64,000 nucleotides of DNA from Argyresthia goedartella (Eukaryota > Arthropoda > Insecta > Lepidoptera > Argyresthiidae), in NCBI GenBank assembly GCA_949825045.1, contig OX463813.1, positions 1,426,001 through 1,490,000 on the forward strand, written 5' to 3'. This document shows positions 8,608 through 18,966 of the stretch, one piece after another. Position numbers and translations under genes: made by a program. The notes below the pieces were generated by a model, which saw only the letters and a program-made list of their open reading frames with translations, made no database searches and was not told where the DNA came from. How positions within the stretch are numbered: position 1 is the first letter of the stretch; the number at the start of each line of letters is the position of its first letter.

Positions 8608-10376
8608 GTGCTAACGCATTTGAAAAGTTCTTCAGTACCACACCAATGATAACAACAGAAGCACTACCATCCTCTTCTGAAAATTCTTTAGATTACTTGG
8701 TTTAAAATGTGCCCCAAACAAAGATGGCTTTAACTTCAAGCCAATAGGCTCTATAACTATAGTCAAAACATTTAAACTTCTTAGCATAAAAAAGACTGAA
8801 GATTTATAGGGCATGTCGGTTAACGTGGTTAAATCATAATCGATGTGATTGCACCATACATGGCAATCACATTCAATAGTTGTATAGCAAACGGAGTTTT
8901 TCCTGACCTCATGAAAATGAGCAGATTAAAACCACTTTTCAAATCCGGTAGTAAACAAGACCCTGCTAACTTCAGACCTGTATCTGAATTGCCAGTGTTG
9001 AGCAAGGTGTTTGAAAAGGTCATATTGAGTCAAATACTCTCTCACTTCAATGCAACTGGGCTACTCCACAAAAAACAGTTCGCATTCACTAAAGGCAGAT
9101 CAACAACAGATGCCGGAGTAGCGCTAGTAGAACACATTTATAGTGCGTGGGAAGGATCACAGGATGTGGTTGGTATTTTCTGTGATCTTTCCAAGGCCTT
9201 TGACTGTGTGGACCATCAAACTCTTTTGCTCAAACTTGAACACTATGGTATCAAAGATAATGCGTTAAAATTAATGGAATCTTATTTAATGGAAATATTA
9301 CTAAAAGTGCAAATGCAAGTCCACTGGAACCCATATGAATATTGGTGTACCCCAGGGTTCTATCTTAGGTCCGTTCCTTTTCTTAGTGTATATGAATGAC
9401 CTGCCTTATATGGTGGAAAAAATAACTCAGATTGTTCTATTTGCTGATGACACATCTATTATTTTCAAGGTGAAAAGACAAGAAGAAATTCTAGACGACG
9501 AAAATAGTACACTCTCTCATGTGTTAAGTTGGTTCAATGTAAACAACCTGTTATTAAACTGAAAGAAGACTAAATGTATCAAATTTTGTTTGCCTAATGT
9601 ACGACAGGTTGAAAGCAGTGTTAGAATAGGATCTGAAAGATTGGACCTCGTTGAAGACACTATCTTTCTCGGAATCACTATAGATTCGAAACTTCAATGG
9701 GGTCCTCACACAACTAATCTCTCGAAGACTTAGCTCAGCCGCTTTTGCGGTCAGATAAATCAGATATCTTACAGACGTTGAAACTGCCAGATTGGTTTAC
9801 TTTAGTTATTTTCACAGTATTATGTCTTATGGAATATTGCTCTGGGGGAGAGCAGCAGATATAAATACGATAATTTTCTTACAAAAAAGGGCGATCAGGG
9901 CGATATATCAATGAGATGCTAGAGAATCATTAAGAGAAAAATTCGAAGAAATTAATAAACTTACGGTTACCTGTCAATATATATACGAGAATATCATGCA
10001 GGTAAGAAAAAACATAGCTTTATTTAAAATTGTAGGTGATAGCCATACAATTAACACTAGAAATAAAAATAGGTTAGCACTACCATTATTTAGACTAAGT
10101 CAAGTAGGCACATCATTCATGGGGCACTGTATTCGCTTCTACAATAAAATACCACAGGAATCATTGATCTTTCCTGAAAAGAGGTTCAAAAACTATGTTA
10201 AAAATGAGCTGATAAGAAAGTCCTATTATAGTATTAAGGAATACTTAGATGACAAAACTGCATGGTCCATACCATCTCAGCGCACAGAAATTCGACGAGG
10301 GGTGATGGATCAAGTCTATCACTCGCCGGCAAATTTCCTTAGACCGAAACCAGTACCTGTTGTAAAGTCACTTTAA
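8608..10376 (+). pseudogene. Jockey-superfamily reverse transcriptase relic with C-terminal domain
   Basis: Interrupted frames run in order from a pre-RT linker (around 8608-8820) through the fingers (GVFPDLMK, LKPLFKSGS) and palm motif A (CDLSKAFDCVDH) to [20 protein letters not shown] and the LGITIDSKLQ thumb region. They end in the C-terminal domain (IRFYNKIPQES, SYYSIKEYLDD). The FADD box is intact. Stops and frameshifts occur near 8700-8800, 9330, 9560 and 9730. The frame 8845-9399 shifts into 9335-9562 over an overlap of 65 nt. The element copied itself by target-primed reverse transcription; this copy is dead. Confidence 0.85.
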
Positions 10377-10560
10377 AAATAAAAAGGTATGGGTGAGTTT
10401 CTTGCCGTTTCTTCTTAACCCCGAGGCCCACCTTCCGAAAAGGTGTAGTCTTTTTTTCATATAAAAAGAAATTGACTTGTAGTTATAAGTAAGTATAATT
10501 TTGACGTTGAATAAGATAATTTATTTATTTATATTCAATAAAAAATTGACTGACTCTGAG
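10377..10560 (+). other. 3' untranslated region and 3' end of the jockey-like element
   Basis: Sequence after the RT C-terminal frame matches, in reverse orientation, the stretch at 13480-13680. Both contain the GGCCCACCTTCCGAAA segment and end in TGACT(C)-type short repeats, here at about 10548-10560. The repeated tail marks the retroposon 3' terminus. Confidence 0.7.
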
Positions 10561-10740
10561 TAGTAGTAAAATTACGTCAGCAAAGTCATACTGAAAATTG
10601 ATTTAAACGCAGACTCCTTAAGAGAGCTTTTTTAAATAAATTGATATACTAACTGTAGCTAGTCAATTTATTTTCGAAAATATAATATATGTACGCAAGA
10701 CTTTCCGATAGCTCTTCTTCTTAGCAATAGCTGTAATGTT

Positions 10741-10899
10741 AACTTAAGAAATAATCACAGACTACTTGCGCCCCGGTTTAAACTTGCGAAGGTTATCAAT
10801 TATTTCAAGGGTCAATGCATTCTCTACTACAAAAAGATACCTCTGGAGATCTTGAAATTGCCATTTGAGCAATTTAAAACCATGTTTAAGCGACTTTGT
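10741..10899 (+). pseudogene. Jockey-like RT C-terminal fragment
   Basis: One uninterrupted frame of about 53 codons contains LLAPRFKLAKV, then FKGQCILYYKKIPLEILKLP, then FKTMFKRLCRKG. This is the far C-terminus of jockey-superfamily ORF2. It is a different subfamily from the element ending at 10560. It is an orphan fragment. Confidence 0.65.
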
Positions 10900-11705
10900 C
10901 GAAAAGGGGAAGGGAAGGGCGAGAGGCAAGACGAGACGTGTGCTCGCAAAAAGTGGTTAAAAATTGGTTTAAAAATACAGTTCATTCCAAATTCTTATGC
11001 GAATGTCTTTATTGAAGCAAGTACACTACATAGAATGGTCCTTTGAGCCGGATTTGTATCAGTGCCGCCGTTGTAGTGAACTTTCATACGTTTTCCCAGT
11101 CAGGAGTGACTCGCAAAAAGAAATCCGCCCTGTAGTGGCGAGGTGAGACGTGTTTTTTTTCCGGTTCAGTTTCTGTTGCGAGGGGACTTTTAGTTAGTTT
11201 ACCGTGACAAAGAGCTTTCATCGAAATGTGATTTAAAATAAAAGTGAATTGCGTCTATTACGATTCAATTCAACATAATTTTTATGTTACTTCTATTGCG
11301 ATGGGGCGCTACGTCTTTCGCAATAGATAGCTAACGAAGAACAATATACGCTATCTCCCTCACTCAAAGTCGGCGCACCATTAGCGTGCAACATCCAGGC
11401 AACAATGAGAATTCGAGCTGGGTCGATACGAGATCGATCAACAAGAGTCTTCTTCGCATGCACGGTATATGCTGTACTGGTCACACCGTTGGTGCCGCGG
11501 CGTGGATGGTCGCCGGTCTCGCTTGCGTTCGCTGGCATCGGATCTCACCGTCCCGCTCACTCTTTCTAAGGAATTCGATGTGAATTCGATCGGCTTGGAG
11601 GATCGCTGTGATTATTCATTCATTCGAGACTTTAATTTAAAGTTTAAATTAACATTTGCTTTATTTGTATGTTTTAATAACTTGGTGTTGTGTTATAATG
11701 CCAAT
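10900..11705. other. No recognised gene; possible 5' region of Bel-Pao element C
   Basis: I see no domain in this stretch. It lies directly upstream of a Bel-Pao gag start, so an eroded LTR or leader of that element may be here. I could not find a repeat partner for it. Confidence 0.3.
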
Positions 11706-11834
11706 ATGTCAAAAAACCTGAGACGGCTCATAGCCGCAAGGGGCCAGGTGAAAGGAACTATCAAATATACTATCAACTATCAAATTGTTCAGATTCGTGG
11801 CCGATCTAGAAGCAAAAAAAAGTACGCGAAGTGA
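11706..11834 (+). pseudogene. Bel-Pao element C: gag N-terminus
   Basis: The frame starts MSKNLRRLIAARGQVKGTI, which fits the basic N-terminal start of Bel-Pao gag proteins (compare the start of element B gag, also a lysine/arginine-rich LKxLKxxRG segment). Similarity fades after about 25 codons. The next recognisable gag block begins near 12990 in the same orientation, so a retroposon fragment probably interrupts the gene between them. Confidence 0.45.
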
Positions 11835-11903
11835 AATTAAAGTAAAAAAATATAGGTTCATGAAAGCCTTTAAGCCCCTTTTAAGCCCCATTTAAATCTA
11901 CTT

Positions 11904-12449
11904 GTGACTAGGATTAGGAAGCTCATATACATCATGAAGCCCCTACGAGGCATAGCCCCAGAGGCTGTACTAAAAATGGTGTATCTAGGGCTTGGTGAGA
12001 GTATCCTATCTTACTGTATACCTGTGTGGGGCGGTGCACGCAAGACGAATATGTTAAGTGTTGAAAGGGCTCAAAGATCACTCCTGAAGGTCATGTACAG
12101 GAAGCCTTTTCAGTACCCTACAACTAGTCTTTACGAGGAATGCCAATTTTTGACTGTGCGCCAACTGTATATATTTAAATCTACATTAAAAATGCATACC
12201 CATATTCTAAAGACTCCAGCTTTACAAGAATTACTAAACAAAAGAATATTTCGGATACCTGTTCCCCCCGTCAAGACTTCTTTCTCCCAATGTCTAGCTA
12301 GATTTCTTCATCCCTTCCTGTATAATAGGATATCGCAAAACTGTGAAATTAAATTTAAGCCTTACTATCATGTAAAGTATGTGATTAAGAGTTGGCTGTC
12401 CTCATTATCTTACTGCGACACAGAAAAGCTGCTTGAAGTAATTTCTTAG
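11904..12449 (+). pseudogene. CR1/jockey-type RT C-terminal domain, 5'-truncated retroposon
   Basis: A 181-codon open frame begins inside the thumb region and reads YCIPVWGGA, then VERAQRSLLKVMYRKP, then a C-terminal domain ending in SWLSSL. The catalytic palm is missing, as expected of a copy 5'-truncated during target-primed reverse transcription. It is followed by an AT-rich 3' region. It sits in the gag of element C, between the N-terminal block and the block at 12990. Confidence 0.7.
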
Positions 12450-12955
12450 TCAATTGCTGTAGTGTATATATGTATAGCTATATATGTATTTATATTTTAC
12501 ATATATATAATATGTATATACATATGTATATATATATAAAATAAAAATAAAAAACACATTTACTTAACATTTTCAATTGAATTACGCCTAAACTATGAAA
12601 AAAGATCGTCTTGCGCCGGGGACACTAGTTGCGATTAGCGTCCTAATTCTACTTAGCAGCTGTCAAAATGTATAGAATATGCTCAACTTAGTTGTGAGTA
12701 ACGCGCTGATTGCAATTGTTATTTTTGGTGCAGGTGAATCTAAATTATTGAAATTGTGTGTCAGTCCCTCCTCTGTAGGATCCCCACGATACAGGCTTGC
12801 CTAGTATGGGGATCACAAGTACTGTTTTTGTTTAATCTTAATTTTATACACATAAGTCGTCACATAATATTTAAATTATAGTTCAAATTGTTTGCTTTTT
12901 GTGAAATAAATAAATATTTGATTTTGATTTGATTTTGATTTTGATTTGATTTGAT
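12450..12955 (+). other. Retroposon 3' untranslated region with stem-loop and GATTTTGATTT tail
   Basis: The stretch includes a (TA)-rich run near 12480-12535, a stem-loop with arms GATCCCCA (12779-12786) and TGGGGATC (12807-12814), an AATAAATAAATA polyadenylation-like region near 12905, and a terminal GATTTTGATTTGATTTTGAT repeat to about 12955. The tail repeat is the expected end of a jockey-type retroposon. Whether all of it belongs to the RT fragment upstream is inferred from orientation. Confidence 0.6.
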
Positions 12956-12989
12956 CTTTATTGAATATTGTGACTTTAATGTCGAAATT

Positions 12990-13462
12990 TAAATTTTAGA
13001 TACATTAAATTCGGAAGATGTTTCGGATATGGAGAACAAATACTTTCAGGCCCTTGCCTTTTTTGAGGAGTCTGAGACCCTCCTCGCAGGTATCAGTAGT
13101 AGTACCACCAACGAAAATGCGTGCCGTTTGCCGCCGATATCCTTATATAAGTTTGATGAAGAGGTGAGTACTTACATAGATTTTATAAGTATTCAAAAGT
13201 GTAGTTGACAGTAATAATAGCACACTATCTGAGTGTACCAAGTTTTATCACTTAAAATCTCTTCTATTAGGGAAACCCGCAAGCCTGATCCAACATTTAC
13301 AGCTTACTGCTGAAAAATATTCAACTGCGCTGCAGTTGTTAGATAACAGGTACCATGATAAAAACAGGCTTATAAACCTGCACATCAACGCACTCCTTGA
13401 TCTTAAACAAGTGGTTAAATGTACTACGCCAGCTCTGCGTGAGCTTATCTTTAAAAATAAGC
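12990..13462 (+). pseudogene. Bel-Pao element C: gag middle (DUF1759-like)
   Basis: Broken frames contain LNSEDVSDMENKYFQALAFF, then PPISLYKFDEEVSTYIDF, then HLKSLL-type and LIQHLQLTAEKYSTALQLL, then NRYHDKNRLINLH. This order is that of Bel-Pao gag: a helical domain that drives particle assembly. Frameshifts occur near 13190 and 13260. A minus-strand jockey fragment cuts the gene at about 13463, and the zinc-knuckle part resumes beyond it. Confidence 0.75.
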
Positions 13463-13473
13463 AGCAGAGTCAG

Positions 13474-14110
13474 AGTCAGAGTCATTTTTTTTATTGAATA
13501 TAAATAAATAAATTATCTTATTCAACGTCAAAATTATACTTACTTATAACTACAAGTCAATTTTTTTTTATATAAAAAAAGACTACACCGTTTCGGAAGG
13601 TGGGCCTCGGGGTTAAGAAGAAACGGCAAGAAACTCCCCCATACCTTTTTTTTTTTTTTTTAAAAGTGACTTTTCAACAGGTACTGGTTTCGGTCTAAGG
13701 AAATTCGCCGGCGAGTGATATACTTGATCCATCGCCCCTCGTCGAATTTCTGTGCGCTGAGATGGTATGGACCATGCAGTTTTGTCATCTAAGTATTCCT
13801 TAATACTATAATAGGACTTTCTTATCAGCTCATTTTTAACATAGTTTTTGAACCTCTTTTCAGGAAGGATCAATGATTCCTGTGGTATTTTATTGTAGAA
13901 GCGAATACAGTGCCTCATGAATGATGTGCCTACTTTACTAAGTCTAAATAATGGTAGTGCTAACCTATTTTTATTTCTAGTGTTAATTGTTTGGCTATCA
14001 CCTACAATTTTAAATAAAGCTATGTTTTTTCTTACATGCATGATATTTTCGTATATATATTGACAGGCAGCATGTCGGGGCATTAAAAAATTTGAAAGCG
14101 CCCATTGAGC
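13474..14110 (-). mobile_element. 5'-truncated jockey-like retroposon 3' end
   Basis: The frame 14122-13613 encodes only the RT C-terminal domain (IRFYNKIPQES, SYYSIKEYLDD) and is a close relative of the plus-strand copy ending at 10560. Homology with that copy begins at the shared CCTGTCAATATATATACGA segment; sequence 5' of this differs. The 3' end carries TGACTC repeats at 13466-13485, matching the tail of the other copy. The two copies are in inverted orientation about 3 kb apart. Confidence 0.8.
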
Positions 14111-14394
14111 ATTGAGATGCAATCCTTAGCAATTTTACAGCGGAAAATAGACCCATACTCACTCAGATGCTACCACTTAGAGCTTAAAGATATAAAAAAA
14201 ACATGTTTTTTTTTTTTTAATTCTCTAGCTCAGCGAGCAAGTGCATTTTAAATGGTGGCTGATGGAAGTCAGCAGGGACATCCTAGCCCGCCATTGAGTA
14301 ATCGCAGAAAAAGCCTGGTAACAGCAGCAGGTAAGCCATAGTCTATGCCAGCACTGCAAAAAGGCCGGTACTTTGCAATTTTTCTCAAAGTAAG
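14111..14394 (+). pseudogene. Bel-Pao element C: gag segment ending in first half of a zinc knuckle
   Basis: Near 14340 the plus strand reads CQHCKKAG, a C-x2-C start of a gag zinc knuckle. The segment stops at the A1 insertion (target duplication GTAAG at 14390-14394). The rest of the knuckle region resumes after the second GTAAG at 27110. Upstream sequence to 14111 is too degraded to read. Confidence 0.55.
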
Positions 14395-14941
14395 TGTTCG
14401 ATTCCAAATCGATATTCGATCGATGGTTTCGGAACGGCCATTTTGAATTTGACGTTGCTGCCAACCTTGCAGTTTTTGACAACTGACAGACGAAAGCCCT
14501 CGCAATGTAAACGCGTTTGGATAGGGTATTGAAATTAAATCGCAGTCCATCTGGAATGTATTCGAGGTTCCCTCAGGATTGTCTATATAGCTGAGTGTGT
14601 TGTGGTTCCCCGAACCAGATAAAGTTCGCATTTACGTGGCCGATTGGTTTTTTACCACGTAACATAACCTGTGTTGGAACACTGTGCTGATCGAGGCTGG
14701 CCCGCCAGTCACACAGGAGGTTGGCTGAAGAACCTGTCTACCAAGAAGAGCCTAGGGTGCACCCGGGCCTTGCAGAGAGACAGGAGGTTGACGGGACCGA
14801 AGCACAGACCAGGTTAGATCGACCCCAATAATTAATAGCTCGGTGAATCGCCGACGTTCATACTTCTTGGCAACTGATCGCTACGCTACCTCGTAGCTGA
14901 TGGGCCCCTACGAGGTCATTAGGTGCTGAGAAGCCTGAACA
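14395..14941 (+). repeat. 5' LTR of A1
   Basis: The LTR is 547 bp, begins TGTTC and ends GAACA (5-bp inverted termini). It is followed at once by TTTTGGTAGC, the start of the presumed primer-binding site. A matching LTR lies at 26563. Confidence 0.92.
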
Positions 14942-15480
14942 TTTTGGTAGCTAATGCGTGGTTTCCTGAGATTTGCAGCCATCAAGGGCTCCAGGAACGC
15001 ACGATTTGGGACTATCAATCTGTAGGTATAGGCGGTTATTAGGTAACTGTTTTTCCTATATCCACATAGATTGGTAGTATTGTAAGCTATAGGTCTATTG
15101 CTGGTAGTAGATAGACAGATATTGAATTGAAAATTGCATTGAATTACCAGTTAGTCAATCTATTAGTGGTCTAGTAATGCTATTGAAGAATGTTTTGGTT
15201 GACATAGGCAGTTACATCTATTGATAGCAGGCTATTACATTGTTTTCAGTTATAGCAATTTATAACTTGAACTAATATTGACTATCTGTGTGAGTTATAA
15301 TGATAAAGGGAAACTAAATTGTTATTTACAGAATTTATATAGATATAAAACTCGGTTCCTATTGTTTAAGGAAATCAACATTGTTTAAGTTATAGTTTAG
15401 GGTTCCCTCGTTTGGGTTATAGACTGGAGGGTCCAATAAAATTGAGTTACTGCAAATTGTGAGTAAGTATCGTTCCGATC
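14942..15480 (+). promoter_or_regulatory. A1 leader with primer-binding-site-like start
   Basis: TTTTGGTAGC directly follows the LTR; its TGG fits pairing with a tRNA 3' CCA three bases inside. A2 and element D have the same ten bases at the same place. About 540 nt of AT-rich leader follow before the gag ATG. The tRNA cannot be named from this. Packaging signals would be expected here but I cannot identify one. Confidence 0.5.
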
Positions 15481-17286
15481 ATGTCGTTATCTGAAATACA
15501 GAAGGGTGTTTCTAAGGAACTCAGATGGTTTTCCTCCGCACACGGTCTGATAGACCGTTTAGATAGGCATGATGTGGTATTGGAGCGGTCTATGGACGTT
15601 AAGGAACGTTACAATAGGGTGCTCGAATTGTCCGCGCAGGCGGAATCAGTTGATGGTTGCGCACCTGACAGGCTGTCACGGTTGCTAGGGGATGTCGACC
15701 AATGTATGGAGATGGCAGCTGCTATCACGCAGAAGGCTGCGGACATACGTAGACAGCGCGAGTCCAGCCATGGTGGTGACATTGAAGCACCTCTGCCGCT
15801 TCAGGGTTCGGGGTCCAGGTTACCTGCCATAACTATGCCTACCTTTGACGGAGTGTCCGGTGAATGGATGAGCTTCATCAATCTGTTCGACAGTTTGGTG
15901 CACATGCGATCGGACATTACCAAGTCTGTCAAGATGGCTCAGCTGGTGGCAGCATTGAGGGGTGAGCCTAGGGAGCTGGTCGCTCATTTGACAGTTACGG
16001 AGGGTAACTATGAAACGGCCAGGCAATTGTTGGTCAGACGTTACCATAACAAACGGAGGTTGGCCGATGCCCAACTGAACCGTTTGTTTAGTATCCCGGT
16101 TGTGAACAAGGTCGGGGCCATACAGACGGAGGTTTTGAACCCATTGTTGTCCGTCACCAAGGCTCTAGAGAATCTTGGACTTCCGGTTGGTGAATGGTCG
16201 TACCTACTGTTGTACATTGTACTTTCCCGCCTACCCGCTGACGTGCAGACTCGTTTCGAACAGTCTCACGGGAGGTCGGCCGAGGACCTGCCCGCTTTCT
16301 CCGACTTGGTCGGATTCTTGGAAGAGGAGGCTCGACGGGCAGAGAATTTGGGGTTGACGGTCACCCATCCTTCGGAGCCACAGAGAGCTGCCGGGAGCGC
16401 TGTGAGTAGGGGCCCTCCGACGAGGAAGGACCGCACCAACCGGCAGTCAAATGGGACTGTGAGTGCATTGACCCCACATAGTGAGACCTGCCCATGTTGT
16501 AGGCAGATTGGCCATGCTGTGGCCAATTGCAATAAGTTCGAGGAACTTAGGGTTCAGGGACGGCGCCGGATGGCCAAGCAGCGGAGCTGGTGTTTCCTGT
16601 GCCTCGGGCCACACATGGCTAGGTACTGCACGCGCACAAAAATGTGCGGATATTGTGGTGGGGCCCACAACAATCTGTTGTGCATGAACCGGTCCGGCCA
16701 ACAGCCTCCACAGGGCCGTATCCAGGGTGACACGGCATGGGGCCCTGAGAATTCGTTTGCGACTCGGAGCGCAACTCAGGGGCCAACGTCCCCACGTCCA
16801 CAGGGCCGTACCCAGGGTGATACGGCATGGGGCCCTGAGAATTCGTTTGCGACTCGGAGCGCAACTCAGGGGCCAACGTCCCCACGTGAACAGGGCAGTA
16901 CTAGGTTGCAGGGCCGCACTCAGGATCATTACATGGGGGGCCCTGAGTTTTCGGTTGCGACTCAGCATCCGACTCAGCGGGACATTGGGTGTGTTGAGCA
17001 GGCCGTAACGGGCGGGTGGCATGGGACACCTTCGAGCTATGCGGGTGCGGTTCGGACGCCGCCTCAGTTGTCGCCCCGCTCGTCGCCTCGTCCTCGTCGG
17101 TCGCATGTGATGTCCCCCCCGCTCATGGAGCGGCCACGGTTGAATTCACGCCCACCCCCCTTCGGGGGGCGTCGTAGGGTGGCAATGGAACCGGCGCGTG
17201 GGCCATTTGTACAATGGGACCCTCAGGCGTATAGCTGCATACCTGATCGGTTACAGGCACAGTGGGGCCCCGGGGGTCCTCGCTAG
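15481..17286 (+). CDS. gag: A1 gag polyprotein, intact
   Basis: This is a 601-codon open frame from ATG (context ATCATG) to TAG. The N-terminal half is helical and matches the Bel-Pao gag core: LPAITMPTFDGVSGEWMSF at about 118, then the REL(V/I)AHLTVTEGNYETA segment and the RRYHNKRRLADAQL segment. Three zinc knuckles follow: C-x2-C-x4-H-x4-C at about 337, and two C-x2-C-x3-H-x4-C at about 371 and 389. The C-terminal part begins with two 30-residue repeats (about 411-470) and a third partial one, then a proline/arginine-rich tail. Gag forms the particle and binds RNA. That this gene is whole while pol is gutted suggests selection or recent origin. The amber stop is conserved among relatives. 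Confidence 0.9.
   Translation: MSLSEIQKGVSKELRWFSSAHGLIDRLDRHDVVLERSMDVKERYNRVLELSAQAESVDGCAPDRLSRLLGDVDQCMEMAAAITQKAADIRRQRESSHGGDIEAPLPLQGSGSRLPAITMPTFDGVSGEWMSFINLFDSLVHMRSDITKSVKMAQLVAALRGEPRELVAHLTVTEGNYETARQLLVRRYHNKRRLADAQLNRLFSIPVVNKVGAIQTEVLNPLLSVTKALENLGLPVGEWSYLLLYIVLSRLPADVQTRFEQSHGRSAEDLPAFSDLVGFLEEEARRAENLGLTVTHPSEPQRAAGSAVSRGPPTRKDRTNRQSNGTVSALTPHSETCPCCRQIGHAVANCNKFEELRVQGRRRMAKQRSWCFLCLGPHMARYCTRTKMCGYCGGAHNNLLCMNRSGQQPPQGRIQGDTAWGPENSFATRSATQGPTSPRPQGRTQGDTAWGPENSFATRSATQGPTSPREQGSTRLQGRTQDHYMGGPEFSVATQHPTQRDIGCVEQAVTGGWHGTPSSYAGAVRTPPQLSPRSSPRPRRSHVMSPPLMERPRLNSRPPPFGGRRRVAMEPARGPFVQWDPQAYSCIPDRLQAQWGPGGPR
16711..16890 (+). repeat. 90-bp coding tandem repeat in A1 gag
   Basis: Two 90-bp units (16711-16800 and 16801-16890) differ at few bases. 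Each encodes a 30-residue block around GPENSFATRSATQGPTSPR. A diverged third unit follows from about 16909. The period is a multiple of three, so the frame is kept. A2 carries more units. Confidence 0.85.
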
Positions 17287-18197
17287 GAATTTGCGGCCCA
17301 ACAATTTGTTGCCCCCCAACCGGAGACGGTGGTGTTACCGATCGCCTCTGTGCTTGTTTGGGATTTGGCGGGCAACTCAACATACGTTCGCGCCCTATTA
17401 GATTCTTGAGCTCAGGGCTGCATTGTATCGAATGATTTAGCACAATGGTTGGGCCTCATAAATAATGTATCGCTGCCGAGGAAATTGGTCCCTGCTGGGG
17501 ATTACAGGGCAACCCTTCACGGGTTTTGTGATGCCTTTGAACGAGGGTTTGCGGCAGCGGTTTATTTGCGAACCGTCACCTCCACCGGGGAGGTCGACGT
17601 GCGTTTGGTTTTGGCAAAAAGCAAGGTAGCGCCTATTCGGACAAGGATGACGATTCCAAAACTGGAACTGTCCGGGGCTGCTCTTTTGACCAAACTTTTG
17701 AATCACACTCTAACAGTGTTGCGTGAGTCAGTGGTTTTGGAGGATACGGTGTACGCGTGGACAGACAGCCAGATTGTTTTGTGCTGGCTGAAGGCTTCGG
17801 TCCATAACTTAGAGGTTTTTGTTGCGAACCGTGTCTCCCAGATTGTGTCGTCTGAGGTCCCACTGACCTGGAGACATGTACCAGGAGAATTGAACCCGTC
17901 TGATTGTGCATCCAGGGGATGTCGGGCTCCTGAACTCGTTAGACACCATTTGTGGTGGGGACCACCCTGGCTTTCCAAGAGAGAATCGGACTGGCCCCAC
18001 AGCCATGTAGTAGTATCTTCGGATCATGGCCCCAGAGCGGCCGTGCATGTTACCCAGAAGGGGCAATACAAGGCGTACCTATGTGTGTTTGTTTGTTTAT
18101 CCACCAAGGCGGTACATCTCGAGCTCGTTGCTGATCTCTCGACAGAGGCTTTCATTGCTTGTTTGGATAGGTTTGTTTCTCGAAGGGGACTTCCAAC
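17287..18197 (+). pseudogene. pol: A1 pol, first part: protease remnant fused to RNase H, then integrase core
   Basis: Pol continues in the gag frame after the TAG. The protease active-site segment reads RALLDS then a TGA at 17407-17409, where A2 has glycine. At about 17452 the frame passes from protease (QWLGL) directly to RNase H (LPRKLVPAG, LHGFCDA), so about 1.6 kb encoding the reverse transcriptase of the relative D is absent. RNase H continues with YAWTDSQIVLCWL and WRHVPGELNPSDCASRG. A second deletion joins HVTQK to KAYLCVFVCLSTKAVHLE, removing the integrase zinc domain and the first catalytic Asp. Element B interrupts the gene at the CCAAC duplication (18193-18197). Confidence 0.85.
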
Positions 18198-18529
18198 TGT
18201 CGCACTCGGGACATAGAGGGTGAAGGAGCGAAATGAAAAGGCCGAAATTGATACGTGCGTTGTATTGGACGGTTGCAAGGCAAAAAGAGAGAAATTCCTT
18301 ATGTCTACCAATTTATAGCACAGTTAGTAGGCGGTTTAGACTACTAGCGCCATCTATCATAAAATGCTTCAAGCTTATACATGTCTAACGTGTGATCAGT
18401 CAGATCAAGGTCAATTTGTAATGCAAATAATATACAATGAAATCTATAGATGGCGCTTTTCCAAATAACAGTAATAAATTATACAGGTATACTCTATACA
18501 GGTACATATGTTAAGTTTTGGACTCAACA
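18198..18529 (-). repeat. 3' LTR of B
   Basis: This 332-bp LTR matches the copy at 25494-25825 by eye base for base. A purine-rich tract lies at 18530-18550 just inside. Confidence 0.93.
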
Positions 18530-18966
18530 TATCCTGCCCCCATTGAAATGGAATATTTCAATAATAATGAAAGGGATGGAACTATATAGATTTATAGGTA
18601 CTGACTAGGAGAACTAATATACTATGTTTATGTACTAATTTCATTTTCAAGGGGAGCAGAACTAGCTAGTGTCCATGCTAGTGTCAACAACTAATATTTT
18701 AATATGAAGGTACAATACTTACAATGAATTGAACTGATAAGTTAACAATGAATGAAACTGTTTATGCCTACTCTGCTTATTATGGAATGAAACGACAGTA
18801 GGGACATGTTTTATTATAACTTCTTATATAACAGTGGCAATTAGGTATGTAATTAATGGTAAGTATGGTAAGTATTAAATAATAATGAAACCTTAGTATA
18901 AATTGTTAGTTAGCTTAACTAAAAGTAGGTAATACTGATAGGTTTTAAATTAACTAAGTTTTAGCT
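18530..18966 (-). other. B element 3' untranslated region
   Basis: An AT-rich non-coding stretch lies between the pol stop and the 3' LTR. The last bases before the LTR on the element strand are a polypurine tract. No other feature is seen. Confidence 0.5.

Noticed and set aside
14269..14631. Antisense frame in the A1 5' LTR (also 26527-26799)
   Set aside because: Both copies lie in identical LTR sequence, so repetition is not independent support. In A2 the LTR frame differs, and no motif is present.
16447..17106. 219-codon antisense frame over A1 gag, and a 255-codon one over A2 gag (46357-47124)
   Set aside because: They mirror the gag reading and its tandem repeats on the other strand, with no domain of their own. 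GC-rich coding sequence often leaves the antisense frame open.
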